Shown: positions 1-8,766, counted from the first letter of the stretch. The stretch is DNA of 64,000 bases from Sva-07 sp963707515 (GCA_963707515.1 CAVPQI010000001.1:496001-560000); one strand, 5' to 3'. Notes: generated from the letters alone by a model not told the origin. Numbers and translations: made by a program.

Positions 1-22
1 CGCTACGTTCGCATCCAGCGCG

Positions 23-859
23 GTGGACGGGGGGCTGTGTATGGGGCACTGGCTAGGCGAGGCCATCAAGGCGAACTCAGGGCGCATACTGATGATGGGG
101 ACGGCGATCGCCGTCACGCTCTTCGGGCTCGACCGGTTCGAGCAGATGTCGGAGGGCAAGTACCGCACGACCATGCTCTACGGAGGCACGGTGCTGCTCC
201 TCGGTTACCTGGCGCCGGCGATCAAGCGGTTCGTCCTGAAGAAGGATGGGGTCGAACTTGAGATGCAGGATCTGATCCTTCGCGAACAAGCACGCGAGGC
301 TGCGACAGAACTGACCGACGAGGTCGAGACGACCGGCGCGCAGATCGATCCCGATGAGACCGTCATGGGCAGTCGCTTCTACGCAGCGGATGTCGCTCTG
401 GCTGCGCTCCTCGATCCCCCGGGGCGCCATCCCAATATCAACGTGCGCATCTACCTGATGGACGACGACCAGGGGGGTCTCGTGCCCGCCTTCGGACCGC
501 CGACAAGCCCCGGCCAGCGACCGTGGGAACCGGGGGTCGGTGTCGTGGGCATGGCTTTCGAGGAAGGCCGATTCGTCATCGCCGTCGGCGAGGACACTCA
601 CAACGCCGCGCTCCACCTCGATGAGGACCGTCAGATTCAGCACGCTGACCTCGACGCGGTCGCCGCAACGCCGATGTTCAACTCATGCGGGACGGTGATC
701 GGTGTTGTCGCTGCCTCCGAACGTTCCGTCGCAACCGATACCGAGCCCGAAGATCCTCACCTCGCCTCGGCTGCCGGACGGGCCGAGCTCGAGGTGACGG
801 CAGACGCCGCGGCGAGAATTCTGATCGACCTTGCGCACCTCTTCGCCGATGATGTGTGA
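23..859 (+). CDS. Membrane-anchored protein with GAF-like domain
   Basis: Product of 278 residues from a GTG at 23; an ATG six codons later (41) is an equally good start. The frame is also open back to the window edge, so the gene could begin further upstream. Two hydrophobic segments (about residues 20-36 and 49-67) would place the protein in the membrane. A charged helix (about 79-102) leads to a cytoplasmic domain (about 115-275) whose size and pattern resemble a GAF sensor domain, including the GVGVVGMAFEEGR stretch. The ligand is not evident and no output domain is attached. A short basic ORF follows 63 bp downstream. The GAF assignment is by eye and moderate; sensor function is inference. 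Confidence 0.6.
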   Translation: MDGGLCMGHWLGEAIKANSGRILMMGTAIAVTLFGLDRFEQMSEGKYRTTMLYGGTVLLLGYLAPAIKRFVLKKDGVELEMQDLILREQAREAATELTDEVETTGAQIDPDETVMGSRFYAADVALAALLDPPGRHPNINVRIYLMDDDQGGLVPAFGPPTSPGQRPWEPGVGVVGMAFEEGRFVIAVGEDTHNAALHLDEDRQIQHADLDAVAATPMFNSCGTVIGVVAASERSVATDTEPEDPHLASAAGRAELEVTADAAARILIDLAHLFADDV

Positions 860-922
860 CACCCTTCAGCTTCAATACAGTGATAGCACTGTCCACCCGT
901 TCCAATTGAGAGAGGAGCCGCG

Positions 923-1087
923 ATGACCAAGACCTACCCGGTCACCAAGAAGGCCAGGGCCGCCAATCTCACCAGCGCCATGCGGAAGGATCCGCCAACC
1001 TTCCGGTTCACGAAGGGCATGGCAGCTGCGGCGAGCAAGCTCGAGGGCAAGAGCACCAGGGGCAAGAAGCGCAACGCTCACGCCTGA
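923..1087 (+). CDS. Small basic protein, 54 aa
   Basis: ATG at 923 preceded by a purine-rich ribosome-binding site (GAGAGAGGAG, about 908-917), with TGA at 1085-1087. The product is rich in Lys, Arg, Ala and Thr, begins MTKTYPVTKKAR and ends RGKKRNAHA. It has no membrane segment or recognised domain. The good ribosome-binding site, clean codon use and a strong hairpin 25 bp after the stop support a real gene. The basic composition suggests nucleic-acid or ribosome association, which is inference only. Confidence 0.6.
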   Translation: MTKTYPVTKKARAANLTSAMRKDPPTFRFTKGMAAAASKLEGKSTRGKKRNAHA

Positions 1088-1111
1088 TCCGACCGGACTC
1101 CGGACCGACAA

Positions 1112-1145
1112 GAGCCTCGGCCACCTCCCGGTGGGACCGAGGCTC
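1112..1145 (+). terminator. Hairpin terminator after the 54-aa gene
   Basis: Outer stem GAGCCTCGG (1112-1120) pairs perfectly with CCGAGGCTC (1137-1145). An inner stem CCACC/GGTGG closes a TCCC loop, with a 2-nt bulge. No clear T-run follows, as is usual in high-GC actinobacteria. Confidence 0.65.
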
Positions 1146-1540
1146 GTTACGTTTCCGGCCGGAACGATCGAGCCCGGCCTGACCGGGTCTCATGAAGCGG
1201 GAGCCGGTCAGCCTGCGGCTCATTGCGGGTACGGAGCGGGATCAAGGGCGCGAGATAGCGCAGCTTGAGCGTGTTAAGAACATTGCAGCCGCCCTGTGAG
1301 CAGTGCCGGTGCCCGGCGGATGCTTCGAACGAACGGACGTTCAGACCGTGTACCTGCGTCCTCATCGACGCGTCGTCACTCGAGCAGTCAAGTGCTGGGG
1401 GCCGCCGCCCGAATCCTGTTGTGGCACAGAGGGCGGGCGCGGAAACGCATGACAGGTGGTTAGCGCGAAGAGATGTGAATCCCGAGCGCGAGAAACCCCC
1501 AGCCGACTCCCACGCTCGTGGGGTCTGACCAGGGGTGTTG
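1146..1540. other. Intergenic stretch without a supported gene
   Basis: Open frames on both strands here lack a ribosome-binding site or recognisable protein. Close to the tRNA 3' side, 1509-1522 holds a short palindrome CCCACG-CT-CGTGGG that could end the tRNA transcript. It is followed by GGGGTCTGACC (1520-1530), a partial copy of the palindrome core found elsewhere in this window. Confidence 0.5.
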
Positions 1541-1617
1541 TGGTGGGCACGACGGGACTCGAACCCGGGACCTCTACCGTGTCATGGTAGCGCTCTAACC
1601 AACTGAGCTACACGCCC
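1541..1617 (-). tRNA. tRNA-Val (anticodon GAC)
   Basis: Read on the minus strand the cloverleaf is complete. The acceptor GGGCGTG pairs with CGTGCCC (two G-U pairs), and the D arm is AGCTCAGTTGGTTAGAGC. The anticodon stem CTACC/GGTAG has loop ATGACAC, giving anticodon GAC at positions 34-36, and the T loop is TTCGAGT. The discriminator A is followed by an encoded CCA (complement of 1541-1543). The outermost T-stem pair (49-65) is a C-U mismatch. Confidence 0.92.
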
Positions 1618-1629
1618 GTAGCGAGGCCG

Positions 1630-1635
1630 TACGTT
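1630..1635 (+). promoter_or_regulatory. Candidate -10 box, leaderless start of the 2OG oxygenase
   Basis: TACGTT lies 8 nt before the GTG at 1644 and would put the transcript 5' end at about the start codon. No convincing -35 is seen. Confidence 0.3.
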
Positions 1636-1643
1636 ACCAACTC

Positions 1644-2728
1644 GTGAGCCGCACCCCACACCACGATCGACAACCAACGGTCGACGGCATCCCGGTGATC
1701 GACGTCGCTCCCCTGCTGGCGTCGGCGCACACATCGGTTGACGGTGCGGCCGACCAGGTCGCGGCGGCGGTCGACGGGGCGTGTCGCAGCGTCGGCTTCT
1801 TCGGGATCGTCGGGCACGGTGTCGACCCCGATCTGCAGGCGACGCTCGACGCCGCCAGCCGGGCGTTCTTCGCCTTGCCCGACGCCGACAAGGCACAGAT
1901 CGCGATGGCCCGTGCCGGATCGGCGTGGCGAGGGTGGTTCCCCGTCGAGGGTGAGCTGACGTCGGGGCCGACCCGACCGCAAGGAGGGCATCTACGTCGG
2001 ACTGGAGCACGGTCCGACCCACCCGCGCGTCGTCGCCGGCACTCCCTTGCACGGCACCAACCTGTTCCCGACGCAGGTGCCCGAACTCGGTCCGGCCGTC
2101 CTCGCCTGGATGGATGCGCTGCGCCCCGTCGCCGATGCCGCTGATGCGAGCGATCGCACTCGGACTCGGCATGCCGGCGGCGTGGTTCGAGGATCACCTC
2201 ACCGCCGACCCGACCGTCCTCTTCCGGATCTTCCACTACCCGCCCACGCCAACCAGAGATTCGGCCGGCACCGAATCAGATGGCACGGACGAGGGCTGGG
2301 GTGTCGGCGAGCACACGGACTACGGGCTGCTCACGCTGCTCGCCCAGGACCACCACGGCGGACTGCAGGTGCGGCGACTCGACGGCTCGTGGATCGACGT
2401 CCCGCCGACGCCCGGCGTGCTGGTGTGCAACATCGGCGACATGCTCGACCGGTTGACCGGCGGCCGGTACCGCTCGACACCGCATCGCGTCCGCAACCTG
2501 TCGGGCGAGTCCCGGCTGTCGTTCCCGTACTTCTTCGACCCGTCCTGGGACGCCACGGTCCCCCGGCTGCCGATCGCCGACGACGACGAGCGACCGGGTG
2601 GCACCGATCGCTGGGATGGCGCCGACGTCACGGCGTGGGAGGGCACGTACGGCGACTACCTGACGGCCAAGGTGGCGAAGGTCTTCCCTGACCTGTTCGC
2701 CGCATCGACCGGCGAGTCCGACCGCTGA
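1644..2728 (+). pseudogene. 2-oxoglutarate/Fe(II) oxygenase, two frameshifts
   Basis: Isopenicillin-N-synthase-type dioxygenase coded in three successive frames. Frame one holds the N-terminal DIOX_N part (GIPVIDVAPLL, GFFGIVGHGV). Frame two runs from about 1968 to 2138 (EGIYVGLEHG, GTNLFPTQVPELG). Frame three runs to TGA at 2726. Breaks lie at 1964-1969 (GGGGCC run) and 2137-2140. Allowing one extra base at each gives a closed 360-residue protein of normal family length. Catalytic residues are intact: HTD in EHTDYGLL, the distal His in STPHRV, and Arg-x-Ser (SRLS) for 2-oxoglutarate. The substrate is unknown. It is either an assembly error or a recent pseudogene. Confidence 0.8.
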
Positions 2729-2799
2729 CCTATCGCTGACCCGCCACTGACCGACCGCTGACCGACCGCAGCGGCTGCCCGGGTTGGTTGACTGACCTG

Positions 2800-3876
2800 A
2801 TGAGTGCGTTCGGGGTGTATGTCCACATCCCGTTCTGCGCGTCGAAGTGCGGGTACTGCGCGTTCGCCACCTGGACCGATCGCGCCCACCTCGTCGATCA
2901 CTACGTCGCCGCCATCCGCACGGAGATCGAGCGGGCGGTGGCCGGCGGCATGCCGGTCGCCGACACCGTGTTCGTCGGAGGCGGCACGCCGACCCTGCTC
3001 GACGGCGCGGCGCTGGCCTCGATCGTGCGCACCATCCCCGTCACGACCGAGGCCGAGATCACCGTCGAGTGCAATCCCGACGACGTCACCGAGCCACTGC
3101 TGGCCGCGTACCGTGGTGCCGGCGTCAACCGGGTCAGCCTCGGGGTGCAGTCGATGTCGCCTCACGTCCTGGCGACCCTCGGACGGACCCACGACCCCGC
3201 CAACGTCGCCCGCGCCGTCGAGGCGATCCGGGCCGTCGAAATGCCATCGTTCAACCTCGACCTCATCTACGGCGCGGCAGGCGAGACGCTCGACGATTGG
3301 CGGCGCACGGTCGACGAGGCGCTGCGCTTCGAGCCACCCCACGTCTCGGCGTACGGGCTGACCGTCGAACCGGGCACGCCACTGGCCACGCAGCCGGAAC
3401 GGCATCCCGACGACGACGACCAGGCCGACAAGTACGAGATCACCGACGATCTGCTCGTCGCCGCCGGGCTCGACAACTACGAGGTCTCCAACTGGGCCCG
3501 CCGCGGGCACGAGTCACGCCACAACCGCCTGTACTGGGACCAGGACGACTACCGCGGGTTCGGCTGTGCCGCCCATTCCCACGCAGCCGGCCGGCGGTGG
3601 TGGAACGTGCGCACGCCCGACCGTTACATCGACCTCGTCGAACGCGGCGAGTCGGTCGAAGCGGCGTCCGAAGTGCTCGACGACGACACGCGTCGCTTCG
3701 AGGCACTGCAACTGGCGTTGCGGACGCGCGACGGTGTGGCGCGGGACTCGTTCGACGAGGACACGCTCACCCTGCTCGCCGACTGGGTGGTGCCACACCC
3801 CGCCGACGCTCAACGGGTGGTGTTGACCCGCGCCGGCCGGCTGATGGCCAACGAGATCTCGCTGCGCTTCGCCTGA
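2800..3876 (+). CDS. hemW: HemW, radical SAM haem chaperone
   Basis: 358 residues from ATG 2800; a TTG at 2788 would add four residues but the IPFC region lies at the usual distance from the ATG. The motif CASKCGYC carries the three cysteines of the radical SAM 4Fe-4S cluster, with a fourth small residue as in HemW rather than HemN. FVGGGTPTLL, NPDDV and GVQSM are typical of the family. HemW is related to coproporphyrinogen dehydrogenase but is thought to insert haem into respiratory proteins. It sits next to the dnaJ/hrcA block, as in many Gram-positive and actinobacterial genomes. Convergent with bldD. Confidence 0.93.
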   Translation: MSAFGVYVHIPFCASKCGYCAFATWTDRAHLVDHYVAAIRTEIERAVAGGMPVADTVFVGGGTPTLLDGAALASIVRTIPVTTEAEITVECNPDDVTEPLLAAYRGAGVNRVSLGVQSMSPHVLATLGRTHDPANVARAVEAIRAVEMPSFNLDLIYGAAGETLDDWRRTVDEALRFEPPHVSAYGLTVEPGTPLATQPERHPDDDDQADKYEITDDLLVAAGLDNYEVSNWARRGHESRHNRLYWDQDDYRGFGCAAHSHAAGRRWWNVRTPDRYIDLVERGESVEAASEVLDDDTRRFEALQLALRTRDGVARDSFDEDTLTLLADWVVPHPADAQRVVLTRAGRLMANEISLRFA

Positions 3877-3889
3877 CGCATGCGGTCCT

Positions 3890-3928
3890 GACCGTTACAT
3901 CAGGGGTCTGACCCCTGATGTAACGGTC
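3890..3928. repeat. Core palindrome 1 (bidirectional terminator position)
   Basis: GACCGTTACATCAGGGGTC, a single T, then its exact complement: a perfect 19-bp inverted repeat. It lies between the convergent ends of hemW and bldD. It shares the centre GGGGTCTGACCCC with other palindromes in this window, while its arms are specific to this site. Confidence 0.9.
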
Positions 3929-3934
3929 GGTCGA

Positions 3935-4447
3935 TCAGGTCGGCGTGTAGAGCAGGTCGAGGGCGGAGAGCCGCTCGGCGACCTGGTCCACGGGCACGTC
4001 GAGCATCGCCGCGATCGAGCGGGTGTCATCACCACGCACCGTGATCACGCGGCCGTTGAAATCCTGGCGCTGCACCTGGATCAGACGCAGATAACGGGCC
4101 AGCATCTCGAACGGGGCGCCCTTCAGCTGCACGAGCTTGGCGACGTCGATCGCCAGCTTCTTGTTCACCGCGGACTGCATCGCCGCCGTCGCCTCGGAAC
4201 CGCTGACCTCGCGGGGCAACAGCTGCTCGACCGGCACGGCGTAGAACTGGGACAGCCGATCGAGGCGGGGCACCGACAGCGCCCGCTCGCCCCGCTCGTA
4301 GGCCCCGAGCACCGACGCTTTGAACTCCTGACCCGACTGGGCCTCGACCTCTTGCAGTGAGAGTCGCTTCTGCTTCCGGATCACTCGCAGTCGCTCGCCG
4401 ACCTGTCGGCTGTAGAGCGAGGGAGCTTCGTCGTCGATCACGGTCAT
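3935..4447 (-). CDS. bldD: BldD-type developmental regulator
   Basis: 170 residues. An XRE-type helix-turn-helix occupies about residues 15-78 (LRVIRKQKRLSLQEVE, YERGERALS). The C-terminal domain (about 95-165) aligns with BldD of Streptomyces. There, two motifs in one segment bind a cyclic-di-GMP tetramer; here they appear as RQD (127-129) and RGDD (138-141) with the same spacing. BldD represses sporulation genes when bound to c-di-GMP in Streptomyces; its role here is unknown. It lies downstream of rsmE on the same strand with a 91-bp gap, and a GAGG ribosome-binding site precedes the ATG. Confidence 0.88.
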   Translation of the reverse strand: MTVIDDEAPSLYSRQVGERLRVIRKQKRLSLQEVEAQSGQEFKASVLGAYERGERALSVPRLDRLSQFYAVPVEQLLPREVSGSEATAAMQSAVNKKLAIDVAKLVQLKGAPFEMLARYLRLIQVQRQDFNGRVITVRGDDTRSIAAMLDVPVDQVAERLSALDLLYTPT

Positions 4448-4538
4448 GGTCCTCGTACCCGCCTTTGCTGTGTCGCGTCGGCGCCGCCTGCCGACCGTCC
4501 CGCGAGGTTACTCGCAGCCAGCGAGCAAGCATACACCC

Positions 4539-5243
4539 TTAGCGGTCGGTGGTCACGCAGAGTGTGGTAGCGACCACGGCAGCGGTTTCGATTCGCAGGA
4601 TTGCGTCGCTCAGACTGACACGATCCCTGCTCAGTGCCAACTCCGCCGGCGACCATCCGCCCTCGGGACCGATGGCGATCCGGCGGTCGCCGACAGCGAG
4701 CGCCCGCCCGTCCGGCTCGGCGACGACGGCGTCGGGGAGCACGTCGACCGCCTCGACCGGCCCGTCGACGAGCATCCGCCACACCCGCCGACTCTGCCGG
4801 CACGCCTCGTCGGCAACGCGCTGCAGGCGGGCACGCTGCGCCTCGGCGCGGGCGGGCTTCCAGCGGACGACCGACCGCTCGCAGTGCAACAGCGTCAGGC
4901 GGTCGGCACCGACCTCGGCGACCTTCTGCACGAGCCACTCCAGGCGGTCACCCTTCGGCATCGCCGAGGCGATCTCGACCGGCACGGGGCGGGCGGCGAC
5001 GGTGACGCACGCCGTGGTCGGTTCCAGGCGCCACCCGCCGTCGCCTGCCACCACCGTCGACAGGCGCCATGAACCGGCGCCGTCGGTGGCACTGACGATC
5101 TCGCCGTCACGTAGGCGCAACACACGCCGCAGGTGGTGTTCGGTGTCGTCGTCGATCGGCAGCTGCGCATCGACGCGCAGCGCGTCCATTCCGACGATCA
5201 CGTGGGCGCTCGACGAACGCAGCGCCGGATCAGGAGCTGGCAT
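4539..5243 (-). CDS. rsmE: 16S rRNA m3U1498 methyltransferase RsmE
   Basis: 234 residues, normal for the family. The N-terminal PUA-like part contains HHLRRVLRLRDGE. The SPOUT/trefoil-knot methyltransferase part contains IASAMPKGDRLEWLVQK, EACRQSRR, IGPEGGWS (about 191-198, the SAM-binding knot) and LRIETAAV near the end. It methylates N3 of U1498 in the 30S decoding centre. It follows dnaJ by 12 bp on the same strand, so co-transcription with hrcA-dnaJ is likely. Confidence 0.95.
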   Translation of the reverse strand: MPAPDPALRSSSAHVIVGMDALRVDAQLPIDDDTEHHLRRVLRLRDGEIVSATDGAGSWRLSTVVAGDGGWRLEPTTACVTVAARPVPVEIASAMPKGDRLEWLVQKVAEVGADRLTLLHCERSVVRWKPARAEAQRARLQRVADEACRQSRRVWRMLVDGPVEAVDVLPDAVVAEPDGRALAVGDRRIAIGPEGGWSPAELALSRDRVSLSDAILRIETAAVVATTLCVTTDR

Positions 5244-5255
5244 CGTCGCCGCCGG

Positions 5256-6380
5256 TCAGCTGAACGCCGACTTGATGCGCGAGAAGAGGCCTTCCTTGTC
5301 GCCGTTGCCGACCTGCTCGCCACGGCCCTCGGCGAACGTCGTCAACAGTTCGACCTCGGCATCGGACAGCTTCGTCGGCACGTCGACGCGCACGATCACC
5401 CGCAGGTCGCCGCGACCGCGCCCACGCAGGTGCGGAACGCCACGCTGGCGGAGCACGAACTCGCGCCCGGGCTGCGTGCCGGCGGGAACGACGAGCGTCT
5501 CGGTGCCGTCGAGCGTCTCGACATCGATCGAGGTGCCGAGCGCCGCCTGGGCGATCGACACGCCGACCTCGGTGATCAGGTCGTGGTCGTGGCGCACGAA
5601 GCGCTCGTCGGGGGCGACGCGCAGGTGGACGTAGAGGTCGCCGGGCCGGCCGCCGCGCGGTCCCGCCGCACCCCGGCCGGTGAGGCGCAACGTCGAACCG
5701 GAGTCGACACCGGCGGGCACATCGACCTGATACGTCTTGTCGACGGTGATCCGCCCTTCGCCGCGGCAGGTGGGGCACGGCGTGGTGATCACCTGGCCGA
5801 GGCCACCACAGCGGCTGCACGGCGTGGCGGTCACCATCTGGCCGAGGAGGCTCTGACGGACGCGCTGGATCTGGCCGCTGCCGCCGCAGTCCGAACACGT
5901 CACCGGGGCGGTGCCTTCGCCGGCGCCCGAGCCGCCGCAGTCGGTGCAGGCGACCGGGAGCTTCAGCGACACGTCGATCTGGTCACCGAACACGGACTGG
6001 CGGAACGAGATGTCGGCGACGACCTCGAGATCTTGCCCACGCGGCGGACCGGCCGGACCGCGTTGGCGTCCGCCGCCGAACGGGCTGGCGCCGCCGAAGA
6101 ACGTCTCGAAGATGTCGCCGAGGCCACCACCGAAGACGTCCTCGGCCGAGCCACCGCCGTTGCCGCCGACGCCGGCTTCGCCGAAGCGGTCGAAGCGGGC
6201 GCGCTTGTCGGGATCGGACAGCACCTCGTACGCCCGGGCCACCTGCTTGAAGCGATCGCTCGCCGCGGGGTCGGGATTGGTGTCGGGATGCAGCTCGCGG
6301 GCGAGCTTGCGATAGGCCTTCTTGATCTCGTCAGCGGTCGCCGTGCGCGACACGCCGAGGTCCTCGTAGTAGTCAGCCAT
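5256..6380 (-). CDS. dnaJ: Chaperone protein DnaJ
   Basis: 374 residues from the ATG that gives MADYYEDLGV; upstream in-frame ATGs would add five residues. The J domain has the HPD triad (ELHPDTNP). A glycine/phenylalanine-rich linker follows, then four zinc-binding repeats (CTDCGGSG, CSDCGGSG, CSRCGGLG, CPTCRGEG) and the C-terminal substrate-binding domains. It stimulates DnaK ATPase and delivers unfolded clients. It lies 31 bp after hrcA, so it should share the CIRCE-controlled transcript. No dnaK or grpE lies in the window. Confidence 0.96.
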   Translation of the reverse strand: MADYYEDLGVSRTATADEIKKAYRKLARELHPDTNPDPAASDRFKQVARAYEVLSDPDKRARFDRFGEAGVGGNGGGSAEDVFGGGLGDIFETFFGGASPFGGGRQRGPAGPPRGQDLEVVADISFRQSVFGDQIDVSLKLPVACTDCGGSGAGEGTAPVTCSDCGGSGQIQRVRQSLLGQMVTATPCSRCGGLGQVITTPCPTCRGEGRITVDKTYQVDVPAGVDSGSTLRLTGRGAAGPRGGRPGDLYVHLRVAPDERFVRHDHDLITEVGVSIAQAALGTSIDVETLDGTETLVVPAGTQPGREFVLRQRGVPHLRGRGRGDLRVIVRVDVPTKLSDAEVELLTTFAEGRGEQVGNGDKEGLFSRIKSAFS

Positions 6381-6411
6381 GGCGGCGTCCATCATGCCCG
6401 GAGTTCATTGA

Positions 6412-7404
6412 TCAGCCTTCTTCGAGTCGGTGGCCGAGCCGTTCGCTGACGACCTCGACGGTCGCCAGCGCCTGGGGGTAGTTCATCCGCGTCGGGCCGA
6501 GCACGCCGACCGAGCCGAGATGCTCGCCGTCGACGACGACCGGGGCGACGACCACACTGCATGCCGACAACGGCTCGACGCCGTGCTCGACACCGATCGC
6601 CACCGACATGCCGCGGTTGACGATGTCGCTGACGAGCGTGACGACGACGAACTGTTGCTCGAGCGTCGCCAGCACCGAACGGACGACCTCGACGGCGTCG
6701 AAGGCGTTGGCGACGGCCGACGCGCCACCGGTGAAGACGTGCTCGGGTCCGCCCAGCCCACGCAGGGCGGCGATCGAGGCAGCGCACAGCCGGTCGACGG
6801 CGGCGTCACCTGTGGGGGCCAAGGTCTCGACGGCGCCGAGCGGGCGGCCGTCGAGCGCGGCGGAGAGGTGGGCGCCTGCGGCGCTGAGGGCGAGCTCGTC
6901 GTCGTCGGTGATCTCGATCGTCGTGTGCTCGACGTTGCCGTTGGCGAACACGACGATCACGGTGGCGGTGGACGCCGACAGACCGACCAGCTGCACCCGT
7001 CGTACGGGCACCGCTTCGGCGCGGGGACCAACGACCACGCCGGCACTGTTGGTCATCGACGCCAGCAGGTTCGACGTCTCGTGCAGCAGCTCCTCGAGAC
7101 GTCCGTGCGCGGCGGCGAAGAAGTCGCCGACCTGCTTGTGGGTCGCCCGATCGAGGCGGCCGGGCTTGGTGAGGTTGTCGACGAAGTAGCGGTAGCCCTT
7201 GTCGGTCGGGATGCGCCCGGCGGAGGTGTGCGGCTGGACGAGGTAACCCTCCTGCTCGAGGATCGCCATCTCGTTGCGCACCGTCGCCGACGACACGTGG
7301 ACAACGGGCGAGGAGGCGATGTGGCCGGAGCCGACCGGTTGTGCGGTGGCGATGTACTCCTGCACCACGGCACTCAGGATCACGGTCTTGCGTTCGTCCA
7401 ACAT
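6412..7404 (-). CDS. hrcA: Heat-inducible repressor HrcA
   Basis: 330 residues. The N-terminal winged helix (MLDERKTVILSAVVQEYI, SSATVRNEMAILEQEGYL, HTSAGRIPTDKGYRYFVD) is highly typical, followed by the GAF-like middle domain. HrcA binds CIRCE elements and is kept active by GroEL. Its own operator touches the start codon, so autorepression of hrcA-dnaJ is expected. The ribosome-binding site GGAG lies inside the operator half-site, six bases from the ATG. Confidence 0.96.
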   Translation of the reverse strand: MLDERKTVILSAVVQEYIATAQPVGSGHIASSPVVHVSSATVRNEMAILEQEGYLVQPHTSAGRIPTDKGYRYFVDNLTKPGRLDRATHKQVGDFFAAAHGRLEELLHETSNLLASMTNSAGVVVGPRAEAVPVRRVQLVGLSASTATVIVVFANGNVEHTTIEITDDDELALSAAGAHLSAALDGRPLGAVETLAPTGDAAVDRLCAASIAALRGLGGPEHVFTGGASAVANAFDAVEVVRSVLATLEQQFVVVTLVSDIVNRGMSVAIGVEHGVEPLSACSVVVAPVVVDGEHLGSVGVLGPTRMNYPQALATVEVVSERLGHRLEEG

Positions 7405-7431
7405 CTGGCACTCCAGCCTATCGAGTGCCAG
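7405..7431 (-). promoter_or_regulatory. CIRCE operator
   Basis: CTGGCACTC - nine bases - GAGTGCCAG: a perfect 9-bp inverted repeat with the canonical 9-bp spacer. It differs from consensus TTAGCACTC/GAGTGCTAA only at the outer positions. It ends on the base next to the hrcA ATG, so a bound repressor would cover both the start region of transcription and the ribosome-binding site. Confidence 0.93.
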
Positions 7432-7467
7432 CCACGTGCCCGGCGACGGACGCCCCCGTGACGATGT

Positions 7468-8766
7468 TCACGAGATCGTCGCCAGGCGACGCAGCGCCTC
7501 GGTCCGCTCGGCGGCGTGGTCGACCATCGGCTCGCCGACGCCGTCGGGCGCCCACCGCCCGACGTAGGCACCGTCGGGATCGAAGCGCTGCTGCTGCGTG
7601 TGCGGGTTGAAGACGCGGAAGTACGGCGCGGCGTCGGTCCCCGACCCGGCGACCCACTGCCAGTTGTGGTTGTTGGAGGCGAGGTCGCCGTCGACGAGCC
7701 GGCTCATGAACCAGCGCGCCCCCCACTGCCAGGGCAGGTGGAGGTCCTTGACGAGGAAGCTCGCCGCCACCATCCGCACCCGGTTGTGCATCCAGCCGGT
7801 GGCCGCCAGCTGGCGCATGCCGGCGTCGACGATCCCGAAGCCGGTGTCGCCGGCCGTCCAGCGCGCGAAGCGGCGGCGGGCGGCGGCATCGGAGTCGACG
7901 GGCATCGCGTCGAACTCGGCGCGCAGGTTGGCCCAGGCGGTGTGCGGCTGGTGGTGGAGGACGTCGGCGTAGAACTCCCGCCAGGCGAGTTCGGTCACGA
8001 AGCGGGCGTGGGCGTCGTCGGCGTCGGTTGCCGGGTCGACGTCGGCGAGCAGCCGGCGGGGGTGGATCGTGCCCCACTTCAACGCTGCTGACAGCTGGCT
8101 GGTACCGGCGACGGCGGGGAGGTCGCGCCCGGTGGGGTAGGTGTCGAGGCCGTCGTCGATGAACGCCTGCCACCGGTCGAGGGCGGCCTCCTCCCCCGCC
8201 GGAGGAAGGCCGTGGCCGGGGTCGGGACGATCGGGTAGCGGCTCACTGGCGATCGACGGGCACCACGCGACGTCGTCGGGCCCGTCGAACGGCGTGTCCC
8301 ATCCGGTTGCCCGCCACCGCATGGCGAACGGGGTGAACACGGCGTACGGGTCGCCGTCGGGCTTGCGCACCGTGCCCGGCGCCACGGCGTACGGCGTGCC
8401 CGTGCCGATCAGTGCGGCACCGGCGTCGTGCAGCGCACCTGCCACGGCGGCATCGCGTCGATGGCCGTAGGGGGTGGCGTCGCGGGTGACGTGAACCGAC
8501 GTGGCGCCGACCTCGACGGCGACGCCCGGCACGACGTCGGCCGGGGGTCCACGGCGGACGACGAGGCCGTGGCCGCCGCGCTCACGGATCGTCGAATCGA
8601 GCGCGGTCAGGCAGTCGTGGAGATACGCCAGGCGGGTGGCGCCGGCGTCGGTGAACGCCGGATCGACCACGAACAGCGGCAGCACGTCACCGTCGACGGC
8701 AGCCGCGCAGAGCGCAGGGTGATCGTCGAGGCGCAGGTCGCGCCGGAACCACAGGATCGTCGTCAT
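7468..8766 (-). CDS. phr: Deoxyribodipyrimidine photolyase
   Basis: 432 residues. The N-terminal alpha/beta antenna domain begins TILWFRRDLRLDDHPAL. The C-terminal FAD-binding helical domain includes ELAWREFYADVL, GFGIVDAGMRQL, TGWMHNRVRM, WFMSRLVDGDLASNN and WQWVAGSGTDAAPYFRVFNP. All of these are hallmarks of class I CPD photolyases, which use blue light to split pyrimidine dimers. It is divergent from nothing; it lies between hrcA and the MOSC gene on the same strand. A TAGCAG box six bases before the ATG hints at a leaderless start. Confidence 0.93.
   Translation of the reverse strand: MTTILWFRRDLRLDDHPALCAAAVDGDVLPLFVVDPAFTDAGATRLAYLHDCLTALDSTIRERGGHGLVVRRGPPADVVPGVAVEVGATSVHVTRDATPYGHRRDAAVAGALHDAGAALIGTGTPYAVAPGTVRKPDGDPYAVFTPFAMRWRATGWDTPFDGPDDVAWCPSIASEPLPDRPDPGHGLPPAGEEAALDRWQAFIDDGLDTYPTGRDLPAVAGTSQLSAALKWGTIHPRRLLADVDPATDADDAHARFVTELAWREFYADVLHHQPHTAWANLRAEFDAMPVDSDAAARRRFARWTAGDTGFGIVDAGMRQLAATGWMHNRVRMVAASFLVKDLHLPWQWGARWFMSRLVDGDLASNNHNWQWVAGSGTDAAPYFRVFNPHTQQQRFDPDGAYVGRWAPDGVGEPMVDHAAERTEALRRLATIS

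Noticed and set aside
1541..2728. tRNA-Val as integration site of a mobile island
   Set aside because: No integrase, no repeat of the tRNA 3' end and no phage genes were found nearby.
4549..5634. Long plus-strand frames opposite rsmE and dnaJ (up to 438 residues)
   Set aside because: They are high-GC shadow frames rich in Arg, Ala and Pro opposite clearly conserved proteins.
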